DNA of 64,000 nt from Leptospira bouyouniensis (GCF_004769525.1 NZ_RQFT01000012.1:212501-276500); one strand, 5' to 3'. Shown: positions 8,545-18,211, counted from the first letter of the stretch. Made by a program: numbers and translations. The notes: generated by a model from the letters alone, not told the origin.

Positions 8545-8940
8545 TTATGAATGTGGCATTGAGGATTTTTTTTTGGTAGGGATTTTTATTTTCGTTTTCT
8601 TAACTTTTTTCTTTGCGGGCGGAGATTTTTGATTATAATCGAGTGATAATTGAATCCAATATTCAATTTCTTTTTTTGTTTTTATATCTTCTTCGTTAAC
8701 GTAAACAAATCCTTTCATCAGGTGTCCGTTATGGATCATCTGGCGAGCTTTTTTCTTCGAAAGAATGGATTCAATTGTTTCAGGATCGATCCTACACATG
8801 ATTTCATCATTTCTGATGCAGATGCACATTTTACCGTTCACCATAAAGCATAAACCGCCAAACATTTTCTTCTCTTCTACATTCGTCTGTCCTTCCAAAG
8901 ACTTTCTAACCCGTTCTAATAATTTCTCATTGATTGCCAT
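8545..8940 (-). CDS. TfoX N-terminal domain protein with Lys-rich tail
   Basis: 131 residues. Residues 1-100 match the TfoX/Sxy N-terminal domain: MAINEKLLERVRKSL, KKMFGGLCFMVNGKMCICIR, and MKGFVYVNEEDIKTKKEIEY near its end. In enterobacteria the full TfoX is a competence coactivator; stand-alone N-terminal-domain proteins like this one are widespread and of unknown role. The last 25 residues (KSPPAKKKVKKTKIKIPTKK) are strongly basic and may bind nucleic acid. The gene appears monocistronic. No T-rich terminator hairpin is evident after the stop. Confidence 0.85.
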   Translation of the reverse strand: MAINEKLLERVRKSLEGQTNVEEKKMFGGLCFMVNGKMCICIRNDEIMCRIDPETIESILSKKKARQMIHNGHLMKGFVYVNEEDIKTKKEIEYWIQLSLDYNQKSPPAKKKVKKTKIKIPTKKKSSMPHS

Positions 8941-9026
8941 ATTTTTGAAAGATATAAAATCTATTTCGAAAAATGTAAACTGATTTTAAAAAAAGGAAAC
9001 CGCGTTAAGATGATCGTTTTACTTTT

Positions 9027-9094
9027 GCGAGAGGGATAGTAAGGGCGCGATAGCGGTCGCAAATTGCGACCGAAGCCCTAAATAGCCCGACCCC
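9027..9094 (+). repeat. GC-rich structured intergenic repeat, copy 1
   Basis: 68 bases from GCGAGAGGGATAGTAAGGGC to TAGCCCGACCCC. It repeats at 33050-33119 with over 85% identity. The centre folds as GGTCGC...GCGACC inside an outer GGGC...GCCC stem, with a further GGG...CCC pairing outside. The central loop differs between copies while both arms are kept. It is much richer in G+C than its surroundings and lies upstream of the divergent TfoX-N gene. Function unknown; a small mobile repeat or a conserved RNA structure are both possible. Confidence 0.8.
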
Positions 9095-9322
9095 AAATTT
9101 CTGATAAAAAGTTACCTGATTCGAATCCATTTTTGGTTATGAACCTACTCAATGGGGGCTCGCCCAAAATCAACGTAACTCTTGAGATTGTTGTTACGCG
9201 ACGATTTACATTGTAAAAGTTAAGTCTGCTTCTCCCTTATCCTTTGATTCACTTTGTTACTCCGGGGTCGAGTTCGATCAATAGATTGCTGAGTAACGAA
9301 TCGTATCGAAGCATCGATGATA

Positions 9323-9349
9323 AACCTCGCTAATACTAGAGGTTTTTTT
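9323..9349 (+). terminator. Rho-independent terminator with no upstream gene
   Basis: AACCTC, a 10-base loop, GAGGTT and a run of seven T (9343-9349). No coding gene precedes it on the plus strand for over 300 bases, so it may end a non-coding transcript from the 9095-9320 interval. The stem is short (6 bp). Confidence 0.5.
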
Positions 9350-9969
9350 ATACATTCACAATTGGGTAAATTGCAAGTTTTCTGCAAGGAATCTATGCAA
9401 TGTTCGTCATACGCAAGGTTATTATCAAAACTCTAGATATTATCCTAGTAAAGATTTTAATACTATGTATACCGCTTTTACAACTCGAGTTGCGAAATTA
9501 TTAGGTTCCAAGGTATTTTTGATCTAAAACAAGAATTAAACGAAACTTAGCAAGCAATAACTTCAATTTTGTCGATCACGTCCTTACGAAATGTGGTATT
9601 AAATCATATGTATTTTTTGTGGATTGCGAGTGACTGCTGATGGTTGATCTAATTGCTTTAGAGAGTTATTTTTTTCGAAATATTTGAAAACATAAAGAGA
9701 TTCAAGTATCGTAACAGAAAACTTTGGAATCATTACCGTAGAAAACATCCAAATCTTTAAATTATAAACGTTCGTTTGGCTAGAAATGGAAAAAGACTGA
9801 AATTGATCCATCTGTAGCAAAATTTTATACAAAATATATAAATAATTCATTTAACAGAGAAACATTTTTCATCATTTTTGCTAATTTATGTTACATGAAA
9901 GAATTGCGATTTGACAGGGATTTCAAATATTCAAATAATGAGCGTTAACTTTTAAATTGGTGTTCTAAA
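9350..9969. other. Intergenic region with a possible gene tail
   Basis: About 620 AT-rich bases. At 9396-9527 a plus-strand frame ends in a convincing protein-like tail (HTQGYYQNSRYYPSKDFNTM, then YTAFTTRVAKLLGSKVFLI and TAA) but no start codon or family is recognised; it may be the 3' end of a lost gene. An 83-codon minus-strand frame (9599-9850) has no supporting signal. The promoter of the propeller lipoprotein gene should lie in the last 100 bases. Confidence 0.4.
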
Positions 9970-10881
9970 ATGAGAAAAATCCTTCGCTTTGTTCTTTTAT
10001 CAAGTATGCTTATTATTTCCGCAACTAGTTGTACAACTAAGTCGGATAATAGTGATTCCCTATCTTTGCTTTTACTTGGGTCACTGGGTACAGCATCTAG
10101 TTCAAATGAAGACTTAAGTTGCCAAAATAAAACACTCAATTGGACAATTCGAACTCCTGCGGAAGCAAATCAATGGACTTCAATCACTTAGGGAAATGGA
10201 CTTTATGCTGCCATAGCACAAAGTGGTGTCAATCAAGTGATGACTTCTCCTGATGGAATTACTTGGACTGCCCGCAATATCCCGCCAACATCAAATGCAT
10301 TTTTATCGATTGCTTATGGAAATAACCTCTTTGTCGGTGTTGCAGCCACAGGAACAAACAACAGAGTGGTCACTTCTTCCGATGGAATTACTTGGACTGG
10401 AAGAGAAGCGTCTGCTATCCGTTCATGGCAGTCTGTGACTTATGGGAAAGGTTTATTTGTCGCAGTTGGAAGTGGTGCTATTGATTCAGTGATGACATCT
10501 CCAGATGGAATTACTTGGACGGCTCGGGCAGCTGCAGAAGCTAACCAATGGGTTTCTGTCACTTATGGAAATGGTCTTTATGTTGCAGTTTCAGCGGATG
10601 GAACCAACCGTGTAATGACTTCTCCAGATGGAATCACTTGGACAGCACGGACAGCTGCAGAAGCAAATGATTGGAGATCTGTTATTTATGCAAAAGGTAT
10701 TTATGTAGCGCTTTCACTTGGTGGGACAAACCGTATTATGGTTTCGAAAGATGGAATCACTTGGACAGCACACGCTGCACCAGAGCAACTTGGCTGGAAA
10801 TCGCTCGTTTATGCTGATAAACGTTTTGTAGCAGTCGCTTATAATGGACCTTCTAAAGTGATGACCTCTACTTGCGAATGA
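9970..10881 (+). pseudogene. Six-repeat propeller-like lipoprotein interrupted by an in-frame TAG
   Basis: One continuous 304-codon frame with a single TAG at 10189-10191. The N-terminus has a signal peptide ending IISATSC (lipobox). The body is six repeats of about 42 residues of the form WTAR...W.SVTYGNGLYVAV...VMTSPDGIT. The stop replaces the conserved Tyr of SVTYG in repeat 1, so a TAT/TAC to TAG change is the simplest explanation. A six-bladed beta-propeller is plausible from the repeat number and length. A second ORF could restart at 10237. The rest of the frame shows no decay, so the lesion is recent, or it is a sequencing error or a readthrough site. Confidence 0.8.
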
Positions 10882-10930
10882 CCGTATACTGATTGTGTTC
10901 GGGGTGATCTATTAAATTTTAAAGTCTTAG

Positions 10931-10966
10931 AACGATCCTTTTTTAATAAGATAAAATAGGATCGTT
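10931..10966. terminator. Inverted repeat between convergent lipoprotein genes
   Basis: AACGATCCT and its exact complement AGGATCGTT, 18 bases apart, with T-rich and A-rich stretches in the loop. It lies 50 bases after the broken propeller gene and 150 bases before the end of the convergent gene at 11114. Position suggests a terminator; no long T-tract follows. Confidence 0.4.
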
Positions 10967-11113
10967 GAAAGAATTTTTCGAGTATCCGCGACGAGAGCAT
11001 TAATGTTTGTTATCTGCAAGTCGAGATGAAATACCCAGTCTACTGAATGGCAACTGTCAGTTAAAATTGTGAAAAGTATTTGATGATATCTCTTATTCAG
11101 GATAGCAGATTGT

Positions 11114-12517
11114 TTATAGAAAAATTAGGTTCCATTGAACTCCACCAGGACTGACTGTCCCTAGTGACGTGAGTTCCCCTGTCGTTTGGTTTACGCTAAA
11201 TTGAAGCAAATTTCCATTATTATCCGCTACATAAGCGAATCGTCCAGATGGATCGATAATCATGTAACGTAGACTTCCACCAAGTCCAGACTGCTTAGCG
11301 GAAAATGAAATTTTACCAGTATTAGGTTCCACCGTATAACAAGAAATTTCACCTTCATTGATGTGGAGTAAATATAAAAAATTCCCACTAGGATGGATCG
11401 CTGTCCCATTTGTACTCAACCCATGGTAAACAGAATCCACAAAACCCATTTGTCCTGTATTGCTATCAAAACTTAGTACAGTAACAGAGAGATTGGATGC
11501 AACATATAAGTATCTACCTTTCGGATGGGTCGAAACAAAACCTGAACCGCCATCGGAAAAACTAGGGCTGATTCCTACTTGGGATAAACTTCCATCATTA
11601 TAGTTGATTCGATAGGAGACAATTTCAGTTAAGTTAGGACTGATATAAAATATAAAATTCCCATTACGTGAAATTTGAATCATATTGTGGGGAACGAAAG
11701 TTTGGTAGGCAGTGAGAAAACTAAGAGTGCCATCAGAATTGATGGCAAAAACTCGAATTTCCATATTCCCTTCAGATGCAAGGTATAAAAACCTTCCATC
11801 GGGTGTGATTAAAAAATTTCTCGGTGAATTCCCCGCAGAAGTTGTGGGGGTCGCATTGGCAGAAAGAGCGCCCGTACTTTGGTTGATTAAAAATTGTGAG
11901 AAAGACCCATCGTAAAGGTTTGCAGCAAACAAAAACTTGCCTGATGGATCAGAGCCTATGCCTGTAGGTCCGTTACCAGTTGGATTTGTTCCAACAGGAG
12001 AAAGGAGACCTGTTGAGTTGTTCATTGTCAAAAATCCTACAGATGAAATTAAATCCAAAGTAGTATAAACATATCCAGTATACACAGTGATATCGGAGCT
12101 AGCACTGGTCCTTCCATCAGATGTTGTGGCTGTGATCCAAACTTTTCCGTTTCCAATGCTTTGGACTAAACCATTGGCATCGACTGTTGCCACAGAGCTA
12201 TCGCTACTTGACCATTGGAAAGTAGATTCAGTTCTCATACCGTAAAAATAATACTGTGCTTCGAGTTGCAGGCTGTCTCCTTTGTGGATACCTGCCCAAC
12301 TATGGTTCAGTTCGACTACCTGATTAGAACTGGCAAGTAAGGCAAAAAGGCCAAACAACGATTTGGATGACGGATCTTTGGGTGGAAAAAGGAGATGATC
12401 GACAATGGGATTAAGAAGGCAGGCGTTGAAGGAAAAAAGGCAAAAAAGTAAGTAAAAAACTTTCTGAAAATTTTTGATCTTCGGGGGATATAATTGATGA
12501 GAACGATTTGTTTTCAT
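11114..12517 (-). CDS. BIG2 Ig-like plus lactonase-type beta-propeller lipoprotein
   Basis: 467 residues from ATG 12517. The frame stays open to 12730, but the later start places a signal peptide at the N-terminus: VFYLLFCLFSFNAC with Cys33 as lipobox. Residues about 95-170 form a bacterial Ig-like (BIG2) domain (FQWSSSDSSVATVDANGLV, GKVWITATTSDG). The rest is a lactonase/YncE-type seven-bladed propeller with repeats such as DPSGKFLFAAN, TPDGRFLYLAS, HPKGRYLYVAS, HPSGNFLYLLH and DPSGRFAYVAD. This family includes 6-phosphogluconolactonase, but surface lipoproteins of this build are usually binding or unknown-function proteins, so no enzyme role is claimed. Confidence 0.8.
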   Translation of the reverse strand: MKTNRSHQLYPPKIKNFQKVFYLLFCLFSFNACLLNPIVDHLLFPPKDPSSKSLFGLFALLASSNQVVELNHSWAGIHKGDSLQLEAQYYFYGMRTESTFQWSSSDSSVATVDANGLVQSIGNGKVWITATTSDGRTSASSDITVYTGYVYTTLDLISSVGFLTMNNSTGLLSPVGTNPTGNGPTGIGSDPSGKFLFAANLYDGSFSQFLINQSTGALSANATPTTSAGNSPRNFLITPDGRFLYLASEGNMEIRVFAINSDGTLSFLTAYQTFVPHNMIQISRNGNFIFYISPNLTEIVSYRINYNDGSLSQVGISPSFSDGGSGFVSTHPKGRYLYVASNLSVTVLSFDSNTGQMGFVDSVYHGLSTNGTAIHPSGNFLYLLHINEGEISCYTVEPNTGKISFSAKQSGLGGSLRYMIIDPSGRFAYVADNNGNLLQFSVNQTTGELTSLGTVSPGGVQWNLIFL

Positions 12518-12915
12518 ACCAATCAACAAACTTAAAAAATGCGGATGTGAGAATCTGTCATTCCTAAAATTTAGAGGAGCTAACAAACTGAACAGATTTG
12601 ACTTAAGTTTAGCGCCAGGGATTGCAGTGGAAATTGAAGCGAAGCGAAGATTGGAACGGAAAGCCCGGTCGTTATAAAACCATTGCTTATTTTGAGAACA
12701 ATTTGAGGCGCACTGAGTGTAATGAACCATTCCAAAAGGAAGCTAAACTCATGAATTTACGATGATCCATGTTTTTCAAAGTTGGGAGAATAGGAAACTT
12801 TTATACCATCGGTAAGTTCCTATGACCTGGTATGGCATAAAATTGGATTCATTACGTTCTGAAATATATACTGGAACGACTGATTGGCACAAATCCTTTA
12901 TACTCTTGTTCCAAG
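12518..12915. other. Divergent intergenic region with nested inverted repeats
   Basis: About 400 bases between the divergent propeller lipoprotein and LamG-like lipoprotein genes. The half next to 12517 is an open upstream extension of the propeller gene and is probably not translated. At 12790-12823 ATAGGAAACTT pairs with AAGTTCCTAT (one bulged A), interleaved with ATACCA...TGGTAT; this may be a regulatory site for either gene. Confidence 0.4.
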
Positions 12916-14013
12916 ATGAAAAAACAAATATGCGACCAAATTTATTTTTTTGCACAGGTAAGTAAATTAACCAAGACGATCCTGTTCTTTTTGTTTTTTA
13001 TTTTGAATTGTAACCCTTCAGATTTACAAAATCCTAACGACGTTTATAGTCGTGAATTTAACGAAACTCAAATACTTGCTTGTATTTTGAAAGGTAAGGA
13101 CTGTTTACCTTGTCCCGGGAATACTTACTTGTCCTATCCGCAAAACACTTACCTGTTGGGACAAAATTTCCCTGTTTCAATTAAAACGAATTTATGTGGT
13201 CAAATTTCATCTTGTAAGGTATCACCAGCTTTGCCGACGGGACTAATGTTACAGAATGATACTTGCGAAATCAGTGGTTCCCCGACGACTATTTCAAGTT
13301 ATACGGACTACTCGTTTACTGCGACAACGAGTAGTGGGGAAACAAATACAAATTTACAAATTGGTGTTGAGATCGGATCCCTTGTTCATTTGAGATTTAT
13401 GAATGGCTCTTTTGAGAATTCGGGCATCCAACCCTTAACACTAACAGCAGGTGCATCACTTACGATCATTACCGGATATGAAGGTGATACAAATGGAGCA
13501 ATACATCTTAATAGTACAGATATTAGTTCCCAAATTGGGGGGGATAGTATGTTGCCAAGCGGGACCTTACCTCGAACTATTTGTATTTGGTTAAAACCTG
13601 ATGCTCTCCTTGGATCTGGAGTTCAAGAATTGATTTTTTCTTATGGCACACTTTTTAGTAATGCTTGTGGGTTTGGTCTGCAAAATACAGCGGGAGTGAC
13701 TGGTTTGTATTTTACTAGAGCGAATTTTAGTGCGAAACAAACATATGCACCACCTGCAGGTGTATGGACCCATATCTGTATTGTTTTTGACGGAACCAAT
13801 TCCTTCTTTTATGTTAATGGAAGTTTTCTTGGGACACCTGCTACAACTGGTTCGGGTGCAGTTGATACGATCTTACAAAGAATTACTTTTGGAAGTTGGG
13901 GTGGTGGGTATCCTTACCACGGCGGCATCGACGGATTTCGTGTTTTTGGATCGGCTCTCAGTGCAACGTCCGTGAACCAAGTGTATCTTGGATCGCCAAT
14001 ATTAGGCCCCTAA
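12916..14013 (+). CDS. Ig-like plus LamG/concanavalin-like lipoprotein
   Basis: 365 residues. The signal peptide TILFFLFFILNC ends in a lipobox Cys. A putative-Ig (He_PIG-like) segment follows: ALPTGLMLQNDTCEISGSPT. Residues about 150-360 look like a LamG/concanavalin-A-type jelly roll: LVHLRFMNGSFENSG, RTICIWLKPDA, GVWTHICIVFDGTNSFFYVNG, ITFGSWGGGYPYHGGIDGFR. Such domains usually bind carbohydrate or protein ligands; the ligand here is unknown. The 3' end overlaps the convergent DISM regulator by four bases. Several Cys pairs in the N-terminal half could form disulfides outside the cytoplasm. Confidence 0.75.
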   Translation: MKKQICDQIYFFAQVSKLTKTILFFLFFILNCNPSDLQNPNDVYSREFNETQILACILKGKDCLPCPGNTYLSYPQNTYLLGQNFPVSIKTNLCGQISSCKVSPALPTGLMLQNDTCEISGSPTTISSYTDYSFTATTSSGETNTNLQIGVEIGSLVHLRFMNGSFENSGIQPLTLTAGASLTIITGYEGDTNGAIHLNSTDISSQIGGDSMLPSGTLPRTICIWLKPDALLGSGVQELIFSYGTLFSNACGFGLQNTAGVTGLYFTRANFSAKQTYAPPAGVWTHICIVFDGTNSFFYVNGSFLGTPATTGSGAVDTILQRITFGSWGGGYPYHGGIDGFRVFGSALSATSVNQVYLGSPILGP

Positions 14014-15602
14014 TGGTTGTTAGAGTTTTTTTCATCTCCAAATTGTCTATATTGTATGGGACTCTGGCCCGTTGCTTTTTTAAATTCAACATTGAAAGAA
14101 GTTTTAGAGCCAAATCCTGTCGCATAAGCAATGGAAAGGATAGACATATCTGGTTTGTCTTTTAAGATTTTTTTGGCATCGGCAATCCGAAATCCATTGA
14201 GGTAACTTCGGAAACTAACACCTAGTTTGGAATTGAGCAGTTCCGATGTTTGTTGGACAGTTAAACCAATCGCAAGTGAGGCAATTTCTAAATCTACTTT
14301 TTCATCTAAATAGGGTTTGGTTACTCGCATCCAGGATTCCAATTTCGCAAGTGACTCTTCTGTATTGACTGAGTTGAGTTTTGATTTCACATAACGAGTA
14401 TTTTGTGTATTGTTTAAAGTGATAATCCGGTGAAGGATTTCATTTCTTTCACCTTCTAATGTTTCATATTTTTGTAAGAGGTTAAACAATAAGAAAAATA
14501 GATCGATTGGGAAAATGAATACTGCTGAATAGAGTAGGGGAGTGGAATACGGTAGAATTCCCAAAAAATAAAACATAGTATTGTAACTAATGATAAAATA
14601 AGATCCCCAGCTGATCAGAAAGAAAAGGATTTGTTTTTCTCCTTTGATATAATTTTTTAAGGCAGTGCCCAGTATGATTGGAATGGATATTAAATAAATA
14701 TAGGTAGCAATTCTAGAAAAAATTTTAGTTGTATAGGAAGTAAGAATCGCCGGGATACAAAACAATGCAATGAATCCCATAATCAGTAATATTTTATCAA
14801 TCTTAGGATTGTTTACTTTTGTATTTAAGAACATTCGCACAAATTGGAAGGAAAACGGAATGCCAAGAGTAGAAAATACTAAGATCGCTTTGTTTTGCCA
14901 CCACGGAGATTCAGGCCACAAGACATCATATGCGTTTCCATATTGTCCATTGTACCAGAGAACCGTACATACAACATAACCTGCATAAAAGAAAAACTCA
15001 CTTAAGCCAAAAGCAAAAAAATAAAACAACGCAAATATAAACATTACTGCACAGACTCCAAGGATGAGCCAAGTGATCGCTGTTTCGACAATCATTCGTT
15101 TGTTCAGCGATCTTTCGCTTAGAGAACGAATGGGAAAAGAAATTATTGACTTTGATTGGATTCGGATATAGAAGTAATCTCCTGATTTTTGTTTTGGAAT
15201 AGGAAAACTAGGATAGAGTGATTCGGGTAAAATCCATTTTGATTTAGGGAGTGTGTCTCCTGTTTCAAAGAACCTGAATTCATTACCTTGTTCTGTATAA
15301 TACAATCTAGCAAAGTCCAGGGCTTTCCATTCCAAAGAAAGGATCCTTCCTTGTGTAAGCCCATCATCATTTGTTTTCCCTCGAAGCCAAATGACATCGT
15401 TTGTGAAATTAAAAGATAGTTGGTTTTTTGAAAGTGGATTCCAATTTTTTAATTTTCGAATTTGCTCAAAGGAAATTTCCGCAGAAGAGTCTAGGTAATA
15501 TTCGAAAAGATTGGTTACGTTTTGGTCTTCAGATCCAGTGGATGCACAGGTAGCTCCCATCATCAAAAGGAACCAAATGAACATACGGGAAATTTTTTGC
15601 AT
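14010..15602 (-). CDS. 7TMR-DISM membrane sensor with AraC-type DNA-binding domain
   Basis: 530 residues. A signal peptide-like start (FIWFLLMMGATCAS) leads to an extracytoplasmic 7TMR-DISM extracellular domain (about 30-170: DVIWLRGKTNDDG, GDYFYIRIQSKS, SFPIRSLSERS). Seven membrane helices span about 175-390, with the family motif FLNTKVNNPKIDKIL. The last 110 residues hold an AraC HTH: LEIASLAIGLTVQQTSELLN, then ILSIAYATGFGSKTSFNVEF and KKATGQSPIQYR. It is a predicted one-component membrane transcription factor. The same sensor is joined to a histidine kinase in the gene at 37597-39408. Neighbouring lipoprotein genes are possible targets. Confidence 0.88.
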   Translation of the reverse strand: MQKISRMFIWFLLMMGATCASTGSEDQNVTNLFEYYLDSSAEISFEQIRKLKNWNPLSKNQLSFNFTNDVIWLRGKTNDDGLTQGRILSLEWKALDFARLYYTEQGNEFRFFETGDTLPKSKWILPESLYPSFPIPKQKSGDYFYIRIQSKSIISFPIRSLSERSLNKRMIVETAITWLILGVCAVMFIFALFYFFAFGLSEFFFYAGYVVCTVLWYNGQYGNAYDVLWPESPWWQNKAILVFSTLGIPFSFQFVRMFLNTKVNNPKIDKILLIMGFIALFCIPAILTSYTTKIFSRIATYIYLISIPIILGTALKNYIKGEKQILFFLISWGSYFIISYNTMFYFLGILPYSTPLLYSAVFIFPIDLFFLLFNLLQKYETLEGERNEILHRIITLNNTQNTRYVKSKLNSVNTEESLAKLESWMRVTKPYLDEKVDLEIASLAIGLTVQQTSELLNSKLGVSFRSYLNGFRIADAKKILKDKPDMSILSIAYATGFGSKTSFNVEFKKATGQSPIQYRQFGDEKNSNNH

Positions 15603-16363
15603 AAGACGTAATCATTGCATTCTTATTGTGGGACTGACAAGTCTTTTTGTGAAAATGGAGGAAATCAGTTAGTGAAAATTTGAATATCTGTATGAATGAA
15701 TCAACTTTTCGAATCAATTGGTTGCGATTGTAATTAGGCTCAGTTGTAAATATACATTAATTTTGGTGACTCATATGGATTCGTTTATTTGGACCTATAC
15801 AATTTTTAGTTTGTTATATTGAAATGCTAGCATAGGATTCAAAAGTATGGGAATCGAATGGAATTTGTTGTTTGGTGGAAATACATAACAGTAATTTTGA
15901 ACTGAATGAAGGCATTAGGCAAGAGAACAATACAAAGCTAAGGCTCTAGAAATCTTGAAGTCGCATCATTCTAATCGCAAAGAATCTTGAGTGAATTTGA
16001 TATCAATTCGTTTGATGTGATAACGATTGTATCTTTTTTTAAGGAAAATAAAACTTTTGTCTCGATTGCTGTTGGTTTTTTTTGGAATTTATTTTGTAAA
16101 TTTATTTCATTGAATCGTATTGCTATTGTTTATTGAAACACTTAGTGGAAATGAATGAAGTCTTTGAAATGAAACTCTAAGGCTTCATGGAACCGCAAGA
16201 TAAATATCATCGGTTTCAAGTATTTGTTTAAAAGGAAATTATTGAATTCCATTTTTACACAATAGTAAAAAGATTTTATTCGGAATAAATTCTAGGGAAT
16301 TATCGACGTTTAAATTCCTTTTGATTTTTGTATGCAAGTTTTGTTGAATGGATATTTTTAAAC
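15603..16363. other. Intergenic region, nothing recognised
   Basis: About 760 AT-rich bases between the DISM/AraC gene start and the end of the GT39-like gene. I see no ORF with protein-like content, no strong hairpin and no repeat. It must hold the promoter of the DISM/AraC gene. Confidence 0.5.
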
Positions 16364-17611
16364 TCATTTAGATTTTTTGAATTTGAATTTTGGCAACAAC
16401 GCAAAAAAAGGCAAAATTCCAATTGTAAATCTCATTGTTTCGCCACTCTCTGTTAAAGAAAATAGAATTACTTGTAAAAATATTAAAATTAAAACCAAAG
16501 CATCCGTGTTGAAAATCACTAACTTAATAGAATTTTTGAATAACAAAAAAAACTGATAAAACAAGTATACATAACTTAAGAAACGAAAAATATAGAATAA
16601 AATCTTGATACATCCTTCTGGTTTTAAATTTAGCAATTCATATTGGTAAAATAAAAAATTGGAAATATTTTTGATCCCATGGATGATGCTGTCGGCTGGA
16701 TGTTTTTTAATGTGAAGGAAAATACGAGAAAGTAAATAATTGCTGTTGTCTCTGTGTTCCATTGTATTGATATTGGGCCATCGTCCTGGACGAGTTGGTT
16801 TTGCATTTAACTCTTCAAGGGAGCGATTAGGCATTACTTGTGGCCAAGCTCTTTGAATGTTGTAACCTGAATGGTTAGTCATTGTGAGCTGATTGTGATT
16901 TTTATACAAATGTATATGATAAGGAAGGTTTAATAGTAAAATAGGAAGAATTGCAAATAAGGCGAAAATTGAAATGGATTTCTTACGTTTCAATAAAATA
17001 ATAAAAAATACTAGTAATGGGATCAAAAACAGTAAGGCAAAAGGTCTCATGAATTCCAACATCGAAATTAAAATTCCGAAAAAAATGAAATGATATGATT
17101 TGGGTATTTGGCAACTTTCTATTTTTTTAAAAATTATAATTACGATCAGTAGTAGTAATGGAAAAAATATATCGTATGATTGAGGGTTTCCGATATGAAT
17201 TTTTAATGAAGAAAAATAGAATATTACTGAAATTAAAATACTTATAAAAAATGCAAATGGTCTCTTTCGGATTAAAAACGGTGGTGCTGTGAATAAAAAT
17301 ACAAATCCAACACAATATAACCATTCGGTTACGACTCTAGTGTCACCGAATATCTTTACGCTAAAATATTCCAAAATAGCTAAATTAATTGGAATAGGGA
17401 TCATGAGTCCCTTTAAAAAAAGTATGAAATTTGTTAAATCTTTTTCCATGTATTCTTCAATTCCATAGACATTCATCCATGAAATTACGGGAATTGCTTT
17501 TTGGTTTATAATATAATAGAATGCAGATGTGAAGAATGACGCGTAGGTAAGTTTAGAGATATTTTTTAAATAAATAGTTTTTTTTGACTTTAGAAATAAC
17601 ATTTTAGTCAT
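16364..17611 (-). CDS. Polytopic membrane protein, GT39-like glycosyltransferase candidate
   Basis: 415 residues with about ten predicted membrane helices and a basic tail. The arrangement (hydrophobic core, a non-membrane segment at about 245-300 with RAWPQVMPN and KPTRPGRWPNINTMEHRDN, and a C-terminal ESGETMRFTIGILPFFALL) resembles the GT39/ArnT-like family, whose last segment often reads E.RY.LP..P. These enzymes move sugars from polyprenyl-phosphate carriers to outer envelope acceptors. No clear acidic catalytic pair in the first periplasmic loop could be assigned, so the family call is tentative. It stands alone between two large gaps. Confidence 0.5.
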   Translation of the reverse strand: MTKMLFLKSKKTIYLKNISKLTYASFFTSAFYYIINQKAIPVISWMNVYGIEEYMEKDLTNFILFLKGLMIPIPINLAILEYFSVKIFGDTRVVTEWLYCVGFVFLFTAPPFLIRKRPFAFFISILISVIFYFSSLKIHIGNPQSYDIFFPLLLLIVIIIFKKIESCQIPKSYHFIFFGILISMLEFMRPFALLFLIPLLVFFIILLKRKKSISIFALFAILPILLLNLPYHIHLYKNHNQLTMTNHSGYNIQRAWPQVMPNRSLEELNAKPTRPGRWPNINTMEHRDNSNYLLSRIFLHIKKHPADSIIHGIKNISNFLFYQYELLNLKPEGCIKILFYIFRFLSYVYLFYQFFLLFKNSIKLVIFNTDALVLILIFLQVILFSLTESGETMRFTIGILPFFALLPKFKFKKSK

Positions 17612-18211
17612 ATTTTTAATTTGAAAAAAGGGGAAATAAATTCCAGTAAAATTTTTGCATCATGAAGACTTCAAGTTCTGGTTTCATCTATTGAATCTGG
17701 GTGATATTCCTAAAACTTGCTTATTAAATGATGGGTAATTTCTAGTTTTAGTAATCTTTTAATTGTTCTAACTTATTCAATAACATAATGGTATTTGTGT
17801 ATTGAATATTTAATCATATAATGAATCACTAGACCATACTTACTCCGTCTCTATAAAATAAAGAGTTACGAATTGATTTGAATGTCAGAATATAAAAATG
17901 ACGAATTGTAGCTGGTGCATGTGAGAATGGAGTATTTAAAAAACAATAGAATGTTAATATAAATAGTATGATCGAATTCATAGAATTTACGCATTTAAAA
18001 TTATGTTTAATATTTCAAGAAACAAAGTTTGTTGGCAAATTAATAATTTGAAAAGTATAAATAGCTTGGATTTATTATTTGGAATTCAATTCTTAGTTGT
18101 TGGTTTTTGATTCCGAATTATTCATTTTTTAAGAATTAATTTTGGTTTCGTGATTTATCAATGGTTGCATCCATTTAAAAGAAATATAATTTTCAATAGC
18201 AAAAAAAATCT
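17612..18211. other. Intergenic region, nothing recognised
   Basis: About 600 bases of very AT-rich DNA between two minus-strand genes. No open frame with protein-like content, hairpin with T-tract, or repeat could be supported. Confidence 0.5.

Noticed and set aside
9095..9349. tmRNA, 6S RNA or SRP RNA
   Set aside because: None of the conserved blocks of these RNAs (tmRNA ends, SRP GGAA/GCAGC motif, tRNA-like T-arm) could be aligned; GAGTTCGATC alone does not form a T-stem.
9599..9850. 83-codon minus-strand ORF
   Set aside because: No protein-like motif, no ribosome-binding site; probably chance in AT-rich DNA.
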